Shown here piece by piece: positions 19,355 through 28,516 of a stretch of DNA of 56,009 bases (within the stretch, counting starts at the first letter, position 1; every line of letters starts with the position of its first letter). Origin of the DNA: Marinifilum fragile JCM 15579. GTDB taxonomy: Bacteria > Bacteroidota > Bacteroidia > Bacteroidales > Marinifilaceae. Location of the stretch: assembly GCF_001310955.1 (NCBI RefSeq), contig NZ_BAZX01000029.1, positions 1 through 56,009 on the forward strand, read 5' to 3'. The notes beneath the pieces were generated by a model that was given only the letters and a program-made list of their open reading frames with translations, searched no databases and had not been told where the DNA came from. Both the position numbers and the translations under genes were made by a program.

Positions 19355-19722
19355 TACTGATAGATATGTTAAAAAATTCTTAAAAATAATTTAAAGTTAT
19401 TCTAATTTATTAAAGATTGTTCCTATTCCTAAATTATACAATTATTGTAAAAAAGTATTAGAAATAAAATTTGTAATACCAAATTTGGATAAAAAAAATA
19501 ATTACGCATACAACTTATAACGACAAGTTTATACGCTTTTGATGCGTCAGCTCATCTGTGAACCTTATAAGTATAAGTTTTTTCAATAAATCAGAAATTA
19601 TGTTTTTAGGAGCTTGATTTTTCGAGTGTTATACATATTCAGAATTTGTATTATAAGTTGTTGGAATGCTTAAAAATAGTTAAAATTGCTTATCAAATAA
19701 GGATAGCAGTTATTAAGAGGAG
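19355..19722. other. Divergent intergenic region, K+ channel and AraC-type regulator
   Basis: A 368-base AT-rich gap holding the promoters of both genes. The word ACTTATAA or its complement TTATAAGT occurs near 19510, 19567 and 19650, the first two as an inverted pair. I see no gene, RNA or strong hairpin. Confidence 0.4.
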
Positions 19723-19732
19723 GTGGTAGAGT

Positions 19733-20844
19733 ATGGATTATTTGTTTGTGATTTGTTTGGCCATATTGGGATTTTTATGGTTTCCATCTTGTCGCGTAAG
19801 GCAAACCATTTATCTGATAAGATATTCTCAATTTGGCTTTTTCTTGTTGCCATAGCTGAACTAACTTTCTTTTTATCTTCTCAGAATCTATTTCACGATT
19901 TTCATTGGGTTTATGAATTAGCATGTGCCAGTCATGTGATGCATGGAACCATGTTCTATTTTTATATTTTGAGTCTTGTCGACCCAAACTTTAGTTTTAG
20001 CAAGAAGCATTTATTACACTTTATTCCTTTTGCTGTGTATATGGGATACAAAACAACTACCAAATCATTGGGATTGGTAGATTGTCTTGGTGAAGGCGGT
20101 TGTTCTCATTCCGATAATATCTACGCCATTATTTCTGTTTATTTGAAATTCTTGATCATTTTGGCCTATGTGGTAATGGGTTACTTGATGATATTAAAGT
20201 TTCAGAAAAATGAGATATTTTTAAAAGGAAATCCATACAGGTTGAAATGGATCAGTAGTATCGGAAATGGTGTAATGATACTGCTATCGGCGGTTTTCCT
20301 GATTAAATTACTAGGTGTTTTAGGCTTTCACTTTGTAATTGACCAGGTAATGCTTATTAATATTATTGTATCGGTGTTTGTGATATCATTTGTTTATATC
20401 TACAGTAAGTACTCCTACATATTTGCACATCCTATGAATAATAACATTGCTATTCCAACATCTGGGAGTACCAATTCAGGAAGTAATTCAATGGATGAAA
20501 ATCCATATGATGAGCAATTTCAGAAAATTTGCAATTTCATTGAAACAAAGGAGGTGTATAAAGATGGTGATTTAACACTGCGAAAATTGTCTGATATGAT
20601 TGATATGCCGGAACATATCATTTCACAAGCAATCAACCGCAGTGCAAATCGATCTTATTCTGATTTTGTGAATTCTTATCGTATTAACTATTTCATCCAA
20701 CTGATAGATCAAAAAGCACACGAAGATAAAACCCTACTTTACCTGGCTTTCGATTGTGGATTCAATTCCAAATCTTCATTCAATCGTGTATTCAAGCAAT
20801 TCCATGAAATTACTCCTACGGAGTATATCAAGTCAAAATCCTAA
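19733..20844 (+). CDS. Membrane-bound AraC-family transcriptional regulator (probable one-base frameshift near the start)
   Basis: The N-terminal half (about residues 1-225) is hydrophobic with seven or so membrane helices. The C-terminal part is an AraC helix-turn-helix pair (LRKLSDMIDMPEHIISQAIN, then LAFDCGFNSKSSFNRVFKQFHEITPTEY). Such proteins sense a signal at the membrane and bind DNA. The uninterrupted frame needs a GTG start at 19723 and begins with an odd sequence. ATG at 19733 has an AGGAGG ribosome site 9 bases upstream and reads MDYLFVICLAILGF; adding one T to the T5 run at 19772-19776 joins it smoothly to MVSILSRKANHLSD. I therefore prefer 19733. Confidence 0.8.
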
Positions 20845-20908
20845 ATCTTGCCCAATTTATAGGGATTCTACTTTATAGTTTAAGTTACAACTACAGAGTA
20901 TTTAAATG

Positions 20909-20930
20909 GTGTTATTTCGTGAAATGACAC
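20909..20930. promoter_or_regulatory. 22-bp near-perfect palindrome
   Basis: GTGTTATTTC-GT-GAAATGACAC: ten paired positions with one T-G and a 2-base centre, too tight a loop for a good hairpin and so more like an operator. It lies between the AraC-type gene and the next secreted-protein gene. Confidence 0.4.
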
Positions 20931-21092
20931 ATATTTAGTAAGACTGAGAATCAAAATACTGAGGTTATCTATTAATGATTCTGTTATTTTAAGTTAATAA
21001 AGTTTAAGACTCCTTTTCGTTAGTGCATGATGTAATAATGAAAAGAAGTCTACTAACTACATTAATAATTCGATAACAAAAACATTAAAATT

Positions 21093-21698
21093 ATGAGGAT
21101 TTTATTTTCACTTCTATTTTTAGGTATTTCATTGGTATCAATTGCTCAGTCAAGAGAAATTCCACAATCTTATAAAGATTACGATTATCTAACTCATAAG
21201 TATGAACATTTGGATAAGGATTTTAAGATTCATATAGAATCTGTAAAATTTGATTCTATCATGACGAAATATCAATATGCACCTCAAAGAGTAGATTCAT
21301 GGAGGGATTCATTAAGTGTTGTGCTAATGGGTGAATTTGGAAATTGGGATCAGCAACGAATTGCTAGCAATCGAATTTCTTATTCAAATTTAAAAACAAG
21401 CTATTATCTGTGGATTACTCCAGAAGAAGCCAAACAAATGGCAGAGAAACGAGGATTTAAACATCCTTATAGGTTTTATGAATATTTCAGGTATCATGAA
21501 AATAAATGGGACAAAGAGATGAGGGGGTTCATGAAAAAGCTTAGAAAAAAAGTAGCAAGTGTTTCAGAAAGAAAGGATGTTTTAGAAATGGATAATAGGA
21601 GTTTTTTGGGTGAAGCTTTAAAATTATCACCTCAACGAGTTAAGGATTTTTTAGAGTTGAGAGAAAAGCGCATGAAGAATCGTTCAAGGAGATGGTAA
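21093..21698 (+). CDS. Secreted protein with PEEAK/GF-HPY motif
   Basis: A 201-residue protein with a clear signal peptide (MRILFSLLFLGISLVSIAQ). I do not recognise a named domain. Near residue 110 it has PEEAKQMAEKRGFKHPYRF, which strongly resembles a segment of the lipoprotein at 34825-35655 (PEEAKVEANKYGFSHPYYF); both have an upstream tryptophan and downstream basic helices. The C-terminus is strongly basic (REKRMKNRSRRW). The two are probably paralogues of an undescribed envelope family. It stands alone with its own terminator. Confidence 0.7.
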   Translation: MRILFSLLFLGISLVSIAQSREIPQSYKDYDYLTHKYEHLDKDFKIHIESVKFDSIMTKYQYAPQRVDSWRDSLSVVLMGEFGNWDQQRIASNRISYSNLKTSYYLWITPEEAKQMAEKRGFKHPYRFYEYFRYHENKWDKEMRGFMKKLRKKVASVSERKDVLEMDNRSFLGEALKLSPQRVKDFLELREKRMKNRSRRW

Positions 21699-21718
21699 AT
21701 ATTGAATATTAAATAGAG

Positions 21719-21748
21719 AGCCTGCATCATTAAATGCAGGCTTTTTTA
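21719..21748 (+). terminator. Terminator after the secreted GF-HPY protein
   Basis: Perfect 9-bp stem AGCCTGCAT / ATGCAGGCT (21719-21727 and 21734-21742) with a 6-base loop and a T-run. Confidence 0.88.
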
Positions 21749-22099
21749 TAACCTATAGCAGAAATACCAAAATCATGCGATTACATACTCGAACCCATAC
21801 AGACAATTTTGCAAGCAGAAGGTTAATTGTGTGAGGTAATCACGCTGAAAAAAGAAAGCCTCAGGTGATTGTCAAAAGTGAAAAATCTTTTGAGTTGTGT
21901 AGAACGATTCAAAACAGTAGGATGTCATACATATTTTAGAGTGAATCCAATTAAAATCATAAGTGGCAGAAAAAGAGAGTGGTAAAAGTGTCAGAAGCCA
22001 AAATGATACGGTAGCAAAAGTCTCATATTCCAAAATGCAGCGTGTAGGATTGTATCATTTCCCACTTTTCGGTTGAAATCAAAAATCAATCTAAATCTT
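21749..22099. other. Upstream region of the polyferredoxin/SusCD operon
   Basis: A 351-base region with no gene. Around 21983-22044 there is an imperfect direct repeat, AAAAGTGTCAGAAGCCAAAATG and AAAAGTCTCATATTCCAAAATG-like units about 30 bases apart, which could be a regulator-binding array ahead of the operon. An in-frame TTG at 22073 is a weaker start than ATG at 22100. Confidence 0.35.
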
Positions 22100-23971
22100 A
22101 TGAGTAAAAAACGAGTTAGCCTATTCAGAAACATTTTGCAGTTTTCTGTTCTTTCTCTGATTATCCTATTCTTTATTGGAAATCAAGTAGGCTTAAGTGT
22201 AGTCGATTTTGAGACTTATTGTCCGATGGGGGGAATTCAAGCCATTCTTACTTTAATGAAAGATGGCCTTATTGCTTGTAACATGACCGTAACACAAATG
22301 GTACTTGGAGCAATTTTTATATTCTGCATATTGGTTCTTGGAAAATTGTTCTGTAGTCACCTTTGTCCTTTAGGTACAGTATCAGAAGCTATTGGAAAAA
22401 TAGCTGACAAATTTAAAATCAGAAGAGATATTAATGGTGTTACCGATAAAGTATTAAGAAGTTTAAAATACATTCTTTTATTTTTCACACTTACCATTAC
22501 GCTTGAAACCGGAGAATTGTTCTGCAAGACATACGATCCATTTTATGGTTCTGTTACCATGTTTGGGCACAGAGTAAACTTTTTGTTTGCAACAATCTCT
22601 ATTTCTGTATTTCTTCTGGGTTCAATCATTTTCAGATTGTTCTGGTGTAAGTACTTGTGTCCGCTGGGAGCAATTTCAAACATTTTTAAATATTGGATTG
22701 GAGTTGGAGTTGTTGTTGCCGTATTGTCTTCAATGTACTTTTTCGAGGTAGGTGTTGATATCAGCATTATTGTTGGAATTATCTGCTTGGTAGGATATGC
22801 TTTGGAGGTTCTTAAGATTCAAACAAAACAACAATCTGTTTTAAAAATTACTCGTCACACACATACTTGTATCGATTGTGGTCTGTGTTCAAGAACTTGT
22901 CCACAGGGTATTGATGTTGCAGATCTTGAGATGGTAAAACATCCTGATTGTAACCTTTGTGGTGATTGTGTTTCTGCATGCCCAAAAGATGGTGCACTTA
23001 CATTAAACGAAAAGATGAATGTGAAGTGGTTGCCTTCTGTATTGGTAGTGGTATTGTTCATTTCGGGATTACTAATTGCAAGTCAATATAATTTGCCAAC
23101 TGTTTCTAAAGCTTGGGGAAGTAAGGAAGATATGGAGAAGTCGAAGGAGTTTACCATTAATCACATGAGTCATTTGACTTGCTTTAGTAGTTCTATGGGA
23201 TTTGTGCGTCAGATGAAAGAAGTAGATGGAGTTTTGGCTGTTAATACTTATATCAGCGATCACAAAGCAGAAATTACCTACGATACTACAAAAATTGATG
23301 AGCTAAGCATCAGAAAAATGCTTTATGCCAGATCAAAACAATTTGTGAAGGCTCCACAATTGGATCAGGAGTTAACCGTTCACAAACTTCGTGTTGCCAA
23401 GTATCTTACAGAGGCTGACTTGAAGATTATGGCTGAGGCGCTAAAAGATAAAGGTGTTTATCAGTTGGAGACTCAATTTGATACTGAGATTAGATTATTG
23501 GCATTCTGTGATGCTGATATGAGCGAATCAAAAATTGAGACTTTGATTACTACCATTAAGCATCGCAGAAGTTACCCATACGAAGTGAAGGATGTTGTTA
23601 AATCTAATGTGCCAATTAATGGAATGGGCTTAATGAAAAGAACCTTTAAGAAGCATGAGGCAACCTTCAACAACTTTAAATCTTATCCAAGAGAGCAGTT
23701 GAGATCAGTATTGTTGGTATTGGAAGATTTTCCTAAAAATGAGAACAAGTTTAAGGAGTTGTCAAACCATGTTGCTAAGAAATACAAGGGAGTAGTTGGT
23801 ATTCAGGCTGATTACCAAACACAACCAACCGTTCGATTCTTTTACATTCAGGATAAAGTAGATCCGGATGAAATAGTGAGTTGGGCAGCGAATAAGGAAA
23901 TGACCTTGGTTTATACCAATGGTGAAACCGAGCAGGTTGCAAATCCATACAAATTTAAATTTACAAACTAA
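22100..23971 (+). CDS. Membrane polyferredoxin (NapH/NosR/CcoG-like) with C-terminal degenerate HMA-like domain
   Basis: A 623-residue inner-membrane electron-transfer protein. The membrane part has two NapH/NosR-type motifs, C85SHLCP90 and C183KYLCP188. It is followed by a cytoplasmic 2x[4Fe-4S] ferredoxin (Cys257, 260, 263, 267 and Cys284, 287, 290, 294). After another membrane segment (about 311-328) a domain from about 350 looks like a heavy-metal-associated fold, but the CxxC is reduced to C361FSS; a second similar fold may end the protein. CcoG relatives reduce copper. It starts an operon: susC follows after 31 bases. Coupling of membrane redox chemistry to a TonB uptake system is inferred. 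The ATG at 22100 is preferred over TTG at 22073. Confidence 0.8.
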   Translation: MSKKRVSLFRNILQFSVLSLIILFFIGNQVGLSVVDFETYCPMGGIQAILTLMKDGLIACNMTVTQMVLGAIFIFCILVLGKLFCSHLCPLGTVSEAIGKIADKFKIRRDINGVTDKVLRSLKYILLFFTLTITLETGELFCKTYDPFYGSVTMFGHRVNFLFATISISVFLLGSIIFRLFWCKYLCPLGAISNIFKYWIGVGVVVAVLSSMYFFEVGVDISIIVGIICLVGYALEVLKIQTKQQSVLKITRHTHTCIDCGLCSRTCPQGIDVADLEMVKHPDCNLCGDCVSACPKDGALTLNEKMNVKWLPSVLVVVLFISGLLIASQYNLPTVSKAWGSKEDMEKSKEFTINHMSHLTCFSSSMGFVRQMKEVDGVLAVNTYISDHKAEITYDTTKIDELSIRKMLYARSKQFVKAPQLDQELTVHKLRVAKYLTEADLKIMAEALKDKGVYQLETQFDTEIRLLAFCDADMSESKIETLITTIKHRRSYPYEVKDVVKSNVPINGMGLMKRTFKKHEATFNNFKSYPREQLRSVLLVLEDFPKNENKFKELSNHVAKKYKGVVGIQADYQTQPTVRFFYIQDKVDPDEIVSWAANKEMTLVYTNGETEQVANPYKFKFTN

Positions 23972-24002
23972 CCCATACTAAAATCAATTAAATAACAAGT
24001 CT

Positions 24003-26978
24003 ATGATAAGAATTTATTTAATAGCACTTCTTGTTTTACTTCAGTTCCAGCTTTTTGCGCAGGGACTGACGGTAACGGGAACGGTAAGAGATGCAAGCGA
24101 TAAGCTTGGTATACCTGGGGTTACCGTGCTTGAAAAAGGCACATCGAATGGGGTAACAACTGATTTCGATGGAAAATTCAATTTGAAAGTAAGCAAAGCG
24201 AATGCTGAATTGATGTTCTCGTTTATTGGATATGAAACCCAGTTTATTCCAGTAAAAGGACAGAAAATCATTAATGTACAATTAAAATCGGCAGACCAAA
24301 AGTTAAACGAAGTGGTGGTGCTAGGTTACGGTAGTGTTAAATCACGTGAAGCTGTAGTAGGTTCTGTCGAGCAGGTAAAATCAGATGAGTTGTTAAAGCA
24401 CAGTAACGCTCAAAGTGTTGACCAAATGTTGGAAGGTCAAGTTGCTGGTGTTTATTTGGAGTCGGATGATGGAGATCCAACAAGTCCCGTTAAAGTTCGT
24501 ATTCGTGGTAATAATTCTATTCCTGAAATTGGAACTAATTTTTCCGCTTCGAGTGAACCGCTATACATACTAGACGGAGTGCCTTTGATTGATGCGTTGA
24601 ATCCTAACGTAAATACAGGAACAGAAACGGTTATTAACCCATTGGCTTTGATTAATCCTGAGGATATTGAATCCGTTTCAATTCTGAAGGATGCTTCAGC
24701 TGCAGCGATTTATGGTGCAAATGCGGCTAATGGAGTGGTTATTATTACTACCAAAAAGGGTAAACAAGGTAAAACCAGAGTATCATTCTCTCAAAAAATG
24801 TTACTAAATACTCCAATCAATAAAATTGATTACTTAAATACGGAGCAATATGTAGAATTAGCAACTGAATTTTACAGAAATTCTGGATATCCTGAAAATG
24901 ACATCCCTGATTTGGTTGGGCCATCGGATGTTTATACCAATTGGAGAGATTTAACCCTACAAAATTCGGTTTCTCACCAATCTAATCTTACAATATCAGG
25001 AGGTGGTGATAAGTCAACTTTTAGATTATCTTTAGGTTACAAGGATAATGAAACTACTACCAAAGGGAATGATTATGAATCAATTACTTCTCGTTTAAGT
25101 CTGGATAGTGAATTGGCAAAAGGTGTTAGATTGTCTTACTCGGGAGGTATAACTTCATTTAAAACCGATAAGTATAGTGCTTATGCAACTTATGCATATC
25201 AACCTAACATTCCTGTTTATGACGAGAATGGTGATTATACACAAATGGAAACCTATGCCAATCCTTTGGCAGCTTTAGAGCAAAACGAAAACTATACTAA
25301 AAAATTCTATTCGAATAACAGTTTAGAATTAAATGTGAAAATTTCGAAGAATTTTAGCACCAGAACCATGTTTGGTTTGGATTATACAAACACTAAAAAC
25401 TATACTTTCTATTCAAAAGAAAATGGATTGGGAAGAAAAAAAGGTGGAGTGATTAAAGAATCCAGACGTGAAAATATGAACTGGATTGCTAATACCCAGT
25501 TGGAATATAATGGTTCATATAAAAAGCATTCGCTTGGTGCTACCGCTGGTGTTCAGTTAAGACACGATAACACCAATAGTACATCTGTTTCTGAAGATAA
25601 CTTAGTTACAGAAAAATTGAAGATTCCTGGCCAATCGAAGGAGGATGAAGACAGTACTGTAAAGGGATATGAAAGTGAAAATGCAATGAGATCATATTAT
25701 GGGAGATTGAATTATGATTTCAATAAAAAATATTTCATGTCTATTAACTATCGTGCGGATGCAACATCTTATTTTGGTGGGGATCAGCAGGTGGAAAACT
25801 TTGCTTCTATTGGTGGTTCATGGATCATTTCAAAAGAAAACTTTTGGGCAGAAAATGATATCATCAATTTCGTAAAACTGAAAGCATCTTACGGTAAATT
25901 AGGTAATGCAAAAGTAGGATCGTACTCAGCAAGAGGATTGTATAGCTACAATACGTCATCTAATTACAATGGTAAATTGGTTGCTCAACCTTTTGCTGCG
26001 CCAAATGAAGAACTTGGATGGCAAAAATCATTTAAGTTTAATACAGGTTTAACCATTAAGTTTTTGAAAAAGTTTAACCTGGATGTTGAATATTATAACA
26101 ACAAAACCAAGGACGGGATTATGTCACTTAATGTGGTGCCTGAAACTGGTTGGGACCAAATCTCTGTGAACACTGCTGATTTGACCAATTATGGTTTAGA
26201 GTTTACCTTAAAAGCAAATGGAATTAAGCTAGGTGAGGTGAAATGGAATTCAAACTTAAATGTTGGTTTCAATAAAAACCGTTTGGATAAGTTAAATATT
26301 TATGCCGATAGATTAATTTCCGGAACTGCAGGTTTGATTGTTGGAGAGTCTACTTCCCTAATTATGGGGAACAGATATGCAGGAGTAAACCCAGATAATG
26401 GTAACCCCCAATGGTATAAAAAAGATGGTACAATCACTGACGTTTACAGTGACATTTCAGGTGATTCGAGTGAAAAAGTTAAGATTGGTAAGAGTAATCC
26501 TGACTTTTCGGGTGGTTTCTCTAACAACTTTAGCTACAAAGGATTCAATTTAGCATTTATGATTTCTTTTGAATATGGTGCTGATAGAATGCTTCCTTAT
26601 GCGGCTCGTGATATGGAGAATATTAAAACTTTCCATTTGTACAATAAAAGTATAAACCTAGTAGATAGATGGCAAAAGCCAGGTGATATTACAGACATCC
26701 CGCGTTTGGATCAGAGCATTTCATTTAATGCTTATAGTGATAGATTCTTGTTTGACCAGACTAACGTATCACTTAAATCAATTTCATTGTCATATGCTTT
26801 CCCTAAGCATATTTGCCAAGCTCTTAAATTGAATAAAGCTTCCCTTAGTGCCAATGTTTCAAATATTTATACTTGGTACAAAGATCCTGGTAAATCAAAT
26901 CGAAACGGATTGGCTGAATATCGATACACATTCCCTCAGTCAAGAATATTTGCATTCCAATTAAGCTTAGGAATTTAA
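24003..26978 (+). CDS. SusC/RagA-family TonB-dependent outer-membrane receptor
   Basis: A 991-residue outer-membrane importer. After the signal peptide (ending LFAQG) comes a carboxypeptidase-regulatory-like domain (about 20-100), then a TonB box region, a plug domain (VDQMLEGQVAGVYLES, YILDGVPLIDALNP, SILKDASAAAIYGANAANGVVIITTKKG) and a large beta-barrel. The SILKDASAAAIYGA...GVIIITTKKG pattern is the SusC hallmark. With the adjacent SusD it should form a substrate-uptake complex. Neighbouring peptidases suggest peptides as the substrate rather than a glycan; no glycoside hydrolase is near. Confidence 0.95.
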   Translation: MIRIYLIALLVLLQFQLFAQGLTVTGTVRDASDKLGIPGVTVLEKGTSNGVTTDFDGKFNLKVSKANAELMFSFIGYETQFIPVKGQKIINVQLKSADQKLNEVVVLGYGSVKSREAVVGSVEQVKSDELLKHSNAQSVDQMLEGQVAGVYLESDDGDPTSPVKVRIRGNNSIPEIGTNFSASSEPLYILDGVPLIDALNPNVNTGTETVINPLALINPEDIESVSILKDASAAAIYGANAANGVVIITTKKGKQGKTRVSFSQKMLLNTPINKIDYLNTEQYVELATEFYRNSGYPENDIPDLVGPSDVYTNWRDLTLQNSVSHQSNLTISGGGDKSTFRLSLGYKDNETTTKGNDYESITSRLSLDSELAKGVRLSYSGGITSFKTDKYSAYATYAYQPNIPVYDENGDYTQMETYANPLAALEQNENYTKKFYSNNSLELNVKISKNFSTRTMFGLDYTNTKNYTFYSKENGLGRKKGGVIKESRRENMNWIANTQLEYNGSYKKHSLGATAGVQLRHDNTNSTSVSEDNLVTEKLKIPGQSKEDEDSTVKGYESENAMRSYYGRLNYDFNKKYFMSINYRADATSYFGGDQQVENFASIGGSWIISKENFWAENDIINFVKLKASYGKLGNAKVGSYSARGLYSYNTSSNYNGKLVAQPFAAPNEELGWQKSFKFNTGLTIKFLKKFNLDVEYYNNKTKDGIMSLNVVPETGWDQISVNTADLTNYGLEFTLKANGIKLGEVKWNSNLNVGFNKNRLDKLNIYADRLISGTAGLIVGESTSLIMGNRYAGVNPDNGNPQWYKKDGTITDVYSDISGDSSEKVKIGKSNPDFSGGFSNNFSYKGFNLAFMISFEYGADRMLPYAARDMENIKTFHLYNKSINLVDRWQKPGDITDIPRLDQSISFNAYSDRFLFDQTNVSLKSISLSYAFPKHICQALKLNKASLSANVSNIYTWYKDPGKSNRNGLAEYRYTFPQSRIFAFQLSLGI

Positions 26979-26999
26979 TCATTATTTAAAAAAGAAGAA

Positions 27000-28430
27000 A
27001 TGAAAAAACTAATATACATAGCATTACTGGCAATTGGTTTTGCATCTTGTTCCGACTTTTTGGACATTGATGATGCAACAAAGATTTCCAATGATAAGTT
27101 ATTTTCGACTTTAAGTGGTGTTGAAGAAGCTTTGAATGGTATTTATTATGGAATGACAGATTTCGACTATTACGGTTGTAATATGATTATGGCAGCTGAG
27201 GTAAAAGGAGGTAATCTGAAAATTAATGATCTTACTTTTGAAAATCCATTTTCATTCAACTACATTCCAGCTTTTCAATTTACTCATACCGAAGATGGAC
27301 AGGATGATTATTTCGATGGCTTTTATTCTGAAATTTATAAGATTATTAGCCAGGCAAATAATATAATAGAAAATATTGAATATGCTGAAGATGCCACTGA
27401 ATCTGAAAAGGCACAAGCGGTAGCAGAAGCAAAAGCAATTCGAGCTTTGGCTCACTTTGATTTAACCAAGTTATATGCACAACCTTACGCTTATTCAGCA
27501 AACGCACAACATTTGGGAATTCCTTATATGCTCAGGAATATTGCCTATGATGAATACACTACACGCGATCTGTTATTCAATAACTACGAAGCAATTGTTA
27601 CCGATTTATTAGAAGCTGAAGCTGTTTTGGGTACTGCTATCGGAATTGAAGAAGCAAATTATTCTAAAGCTTACATGTCGAAACTAGCAGCACAGGCTTT
27701 ATTGGCAAGAGTTTACTTGTATAAAAATGACTGGGATAGAGCCAGAGAATATGCAACCAAAGTTATTGAGAATGGTTCAGTGTCATTGGTGGAGAACCCG
27801 GAATTAGTGGATTACTATATTAAAAATGAGCCAACAAGAGAGGATATCTTTATTCTTGACAATGCAGGAGTGAATCAATCTGCACCACTTTCAGATAGAA
27901 TTGGAATTAGTGATGACAGAACAAAGCTTCTGTTGTTGGCAACCAATGATATTATTGATTTATATGAAGCTGGTGACGTGCGTGCTGAATTGATTGGACA
28001 GCAATTAGGCGGGAACTTAACACGCAAGTGGACAGAATTCTCAAATAAAGATCATTATACTCCAGTAATTCGTCTTGCTGAGATGTATCTGATTCGTGCA
28101 GAAGCATCGTTGAATTTGCCAATTACCGATGAAGTGCAGGCACGTGCCGATTTGGATGTGATTCGCAAGCGTGCAAATCCTAATGCTACAAATCTTCAAT
28201 TATCTGGTGCTGCTTTAAAGGAAGAATTGTTCCAGGAAAGAAGAAGAGAATTGGCATTCGAGGGGCACTTGTTTTTCGACATTGTACGTATGGGTAGAGA
28301 TCTTAGAAGAGTTGATTGTAACGCATTGCAAAATGTGAACGTGGATTACCCTAGCAATTTGTTTGTATTACCTATTCCTGAAGACGCCATCAGAGGAAAT
28401 TCTAGCATGGTTCAAAATCCAGGGTACTAA
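27000..28430 (+). CDS. SusD/RagB-family substrate-binding lipoprotein
   Basis: A 476-residue outer-membrane lipoprotein that caps the SusC barrel. The signal ends FASC17SDFLDI, typical of SusD. TPR-like helices (FDLTKLYAQPYAY, AYMSKLAAQALLARVYLYKNDW) and the C-terminal RLAEMYLIRAEASLN and QERRRELAFEGHLFFDIVRMGRDL regions are characteristic. The gene is 21 bases behind susC. A hairpin (28461-28490) follows before the next gene and may set a stepped transcript level. Confidence 0.95.
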   Translation: MKKLIYIALLAIGFASCSDFLDIDDATKISNDKLFSTLSGVEEALNGIYYGMTDFDYYGCNMIMAAEVKGGNLKINDLTFENPFSFNYIPAFQFTHTEDGQDDYFDGFYSEIYKIISQANNIIENIEYAEDATESEKAQAVAEAKAIRALAHFDLTKLYAQPYAYSANAQHLGIPYMLRNIAYDEYTTRDLLFNNYEAIVTDLLEAEAVLGTAIGIEEANYSKAYMSKLAAQALLARVYLYKNDWDRAREYATKVIENGSVSLVENPELVDYYIKNEPTREDIFILDNAGVNQSAPLSDRIGISDDRTKLLLLATNDIIDLYEAGDVRAELIGQQLGGNLTRKWTEFSNKDHYTPVIRLAEMYLIRAEASLNLPITDEVQARADLDVIRKRANPNATNLQLSGAALKEELFQERRRELAFEGHLFFDIVRMGRDLRRVDCNALQNVNVDYPSNLFVLPIPEDAIRGNSSMVQNPGY

Positions 28431-28460
28431 TATTTAATGAGATAAATAAATTCTAATAAA

Positions 28461-28490
28461 GGATCTTACCGATTCCCTTTGGGAAGATCC
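28461..28490 (+). terminator. Inter-cistronic hairpin after susD
   Basis: GGATCTT (28461-28467) pairs with AAGATCC (28484-28490). There is no T-run, so it is more likely a transcript-stabilising or attenuating hairpin than a full stop. Confidence 0.4.
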
Positions 28491-28516
28491 AACCATAACC
28501 AAAAATCTATTAACAC

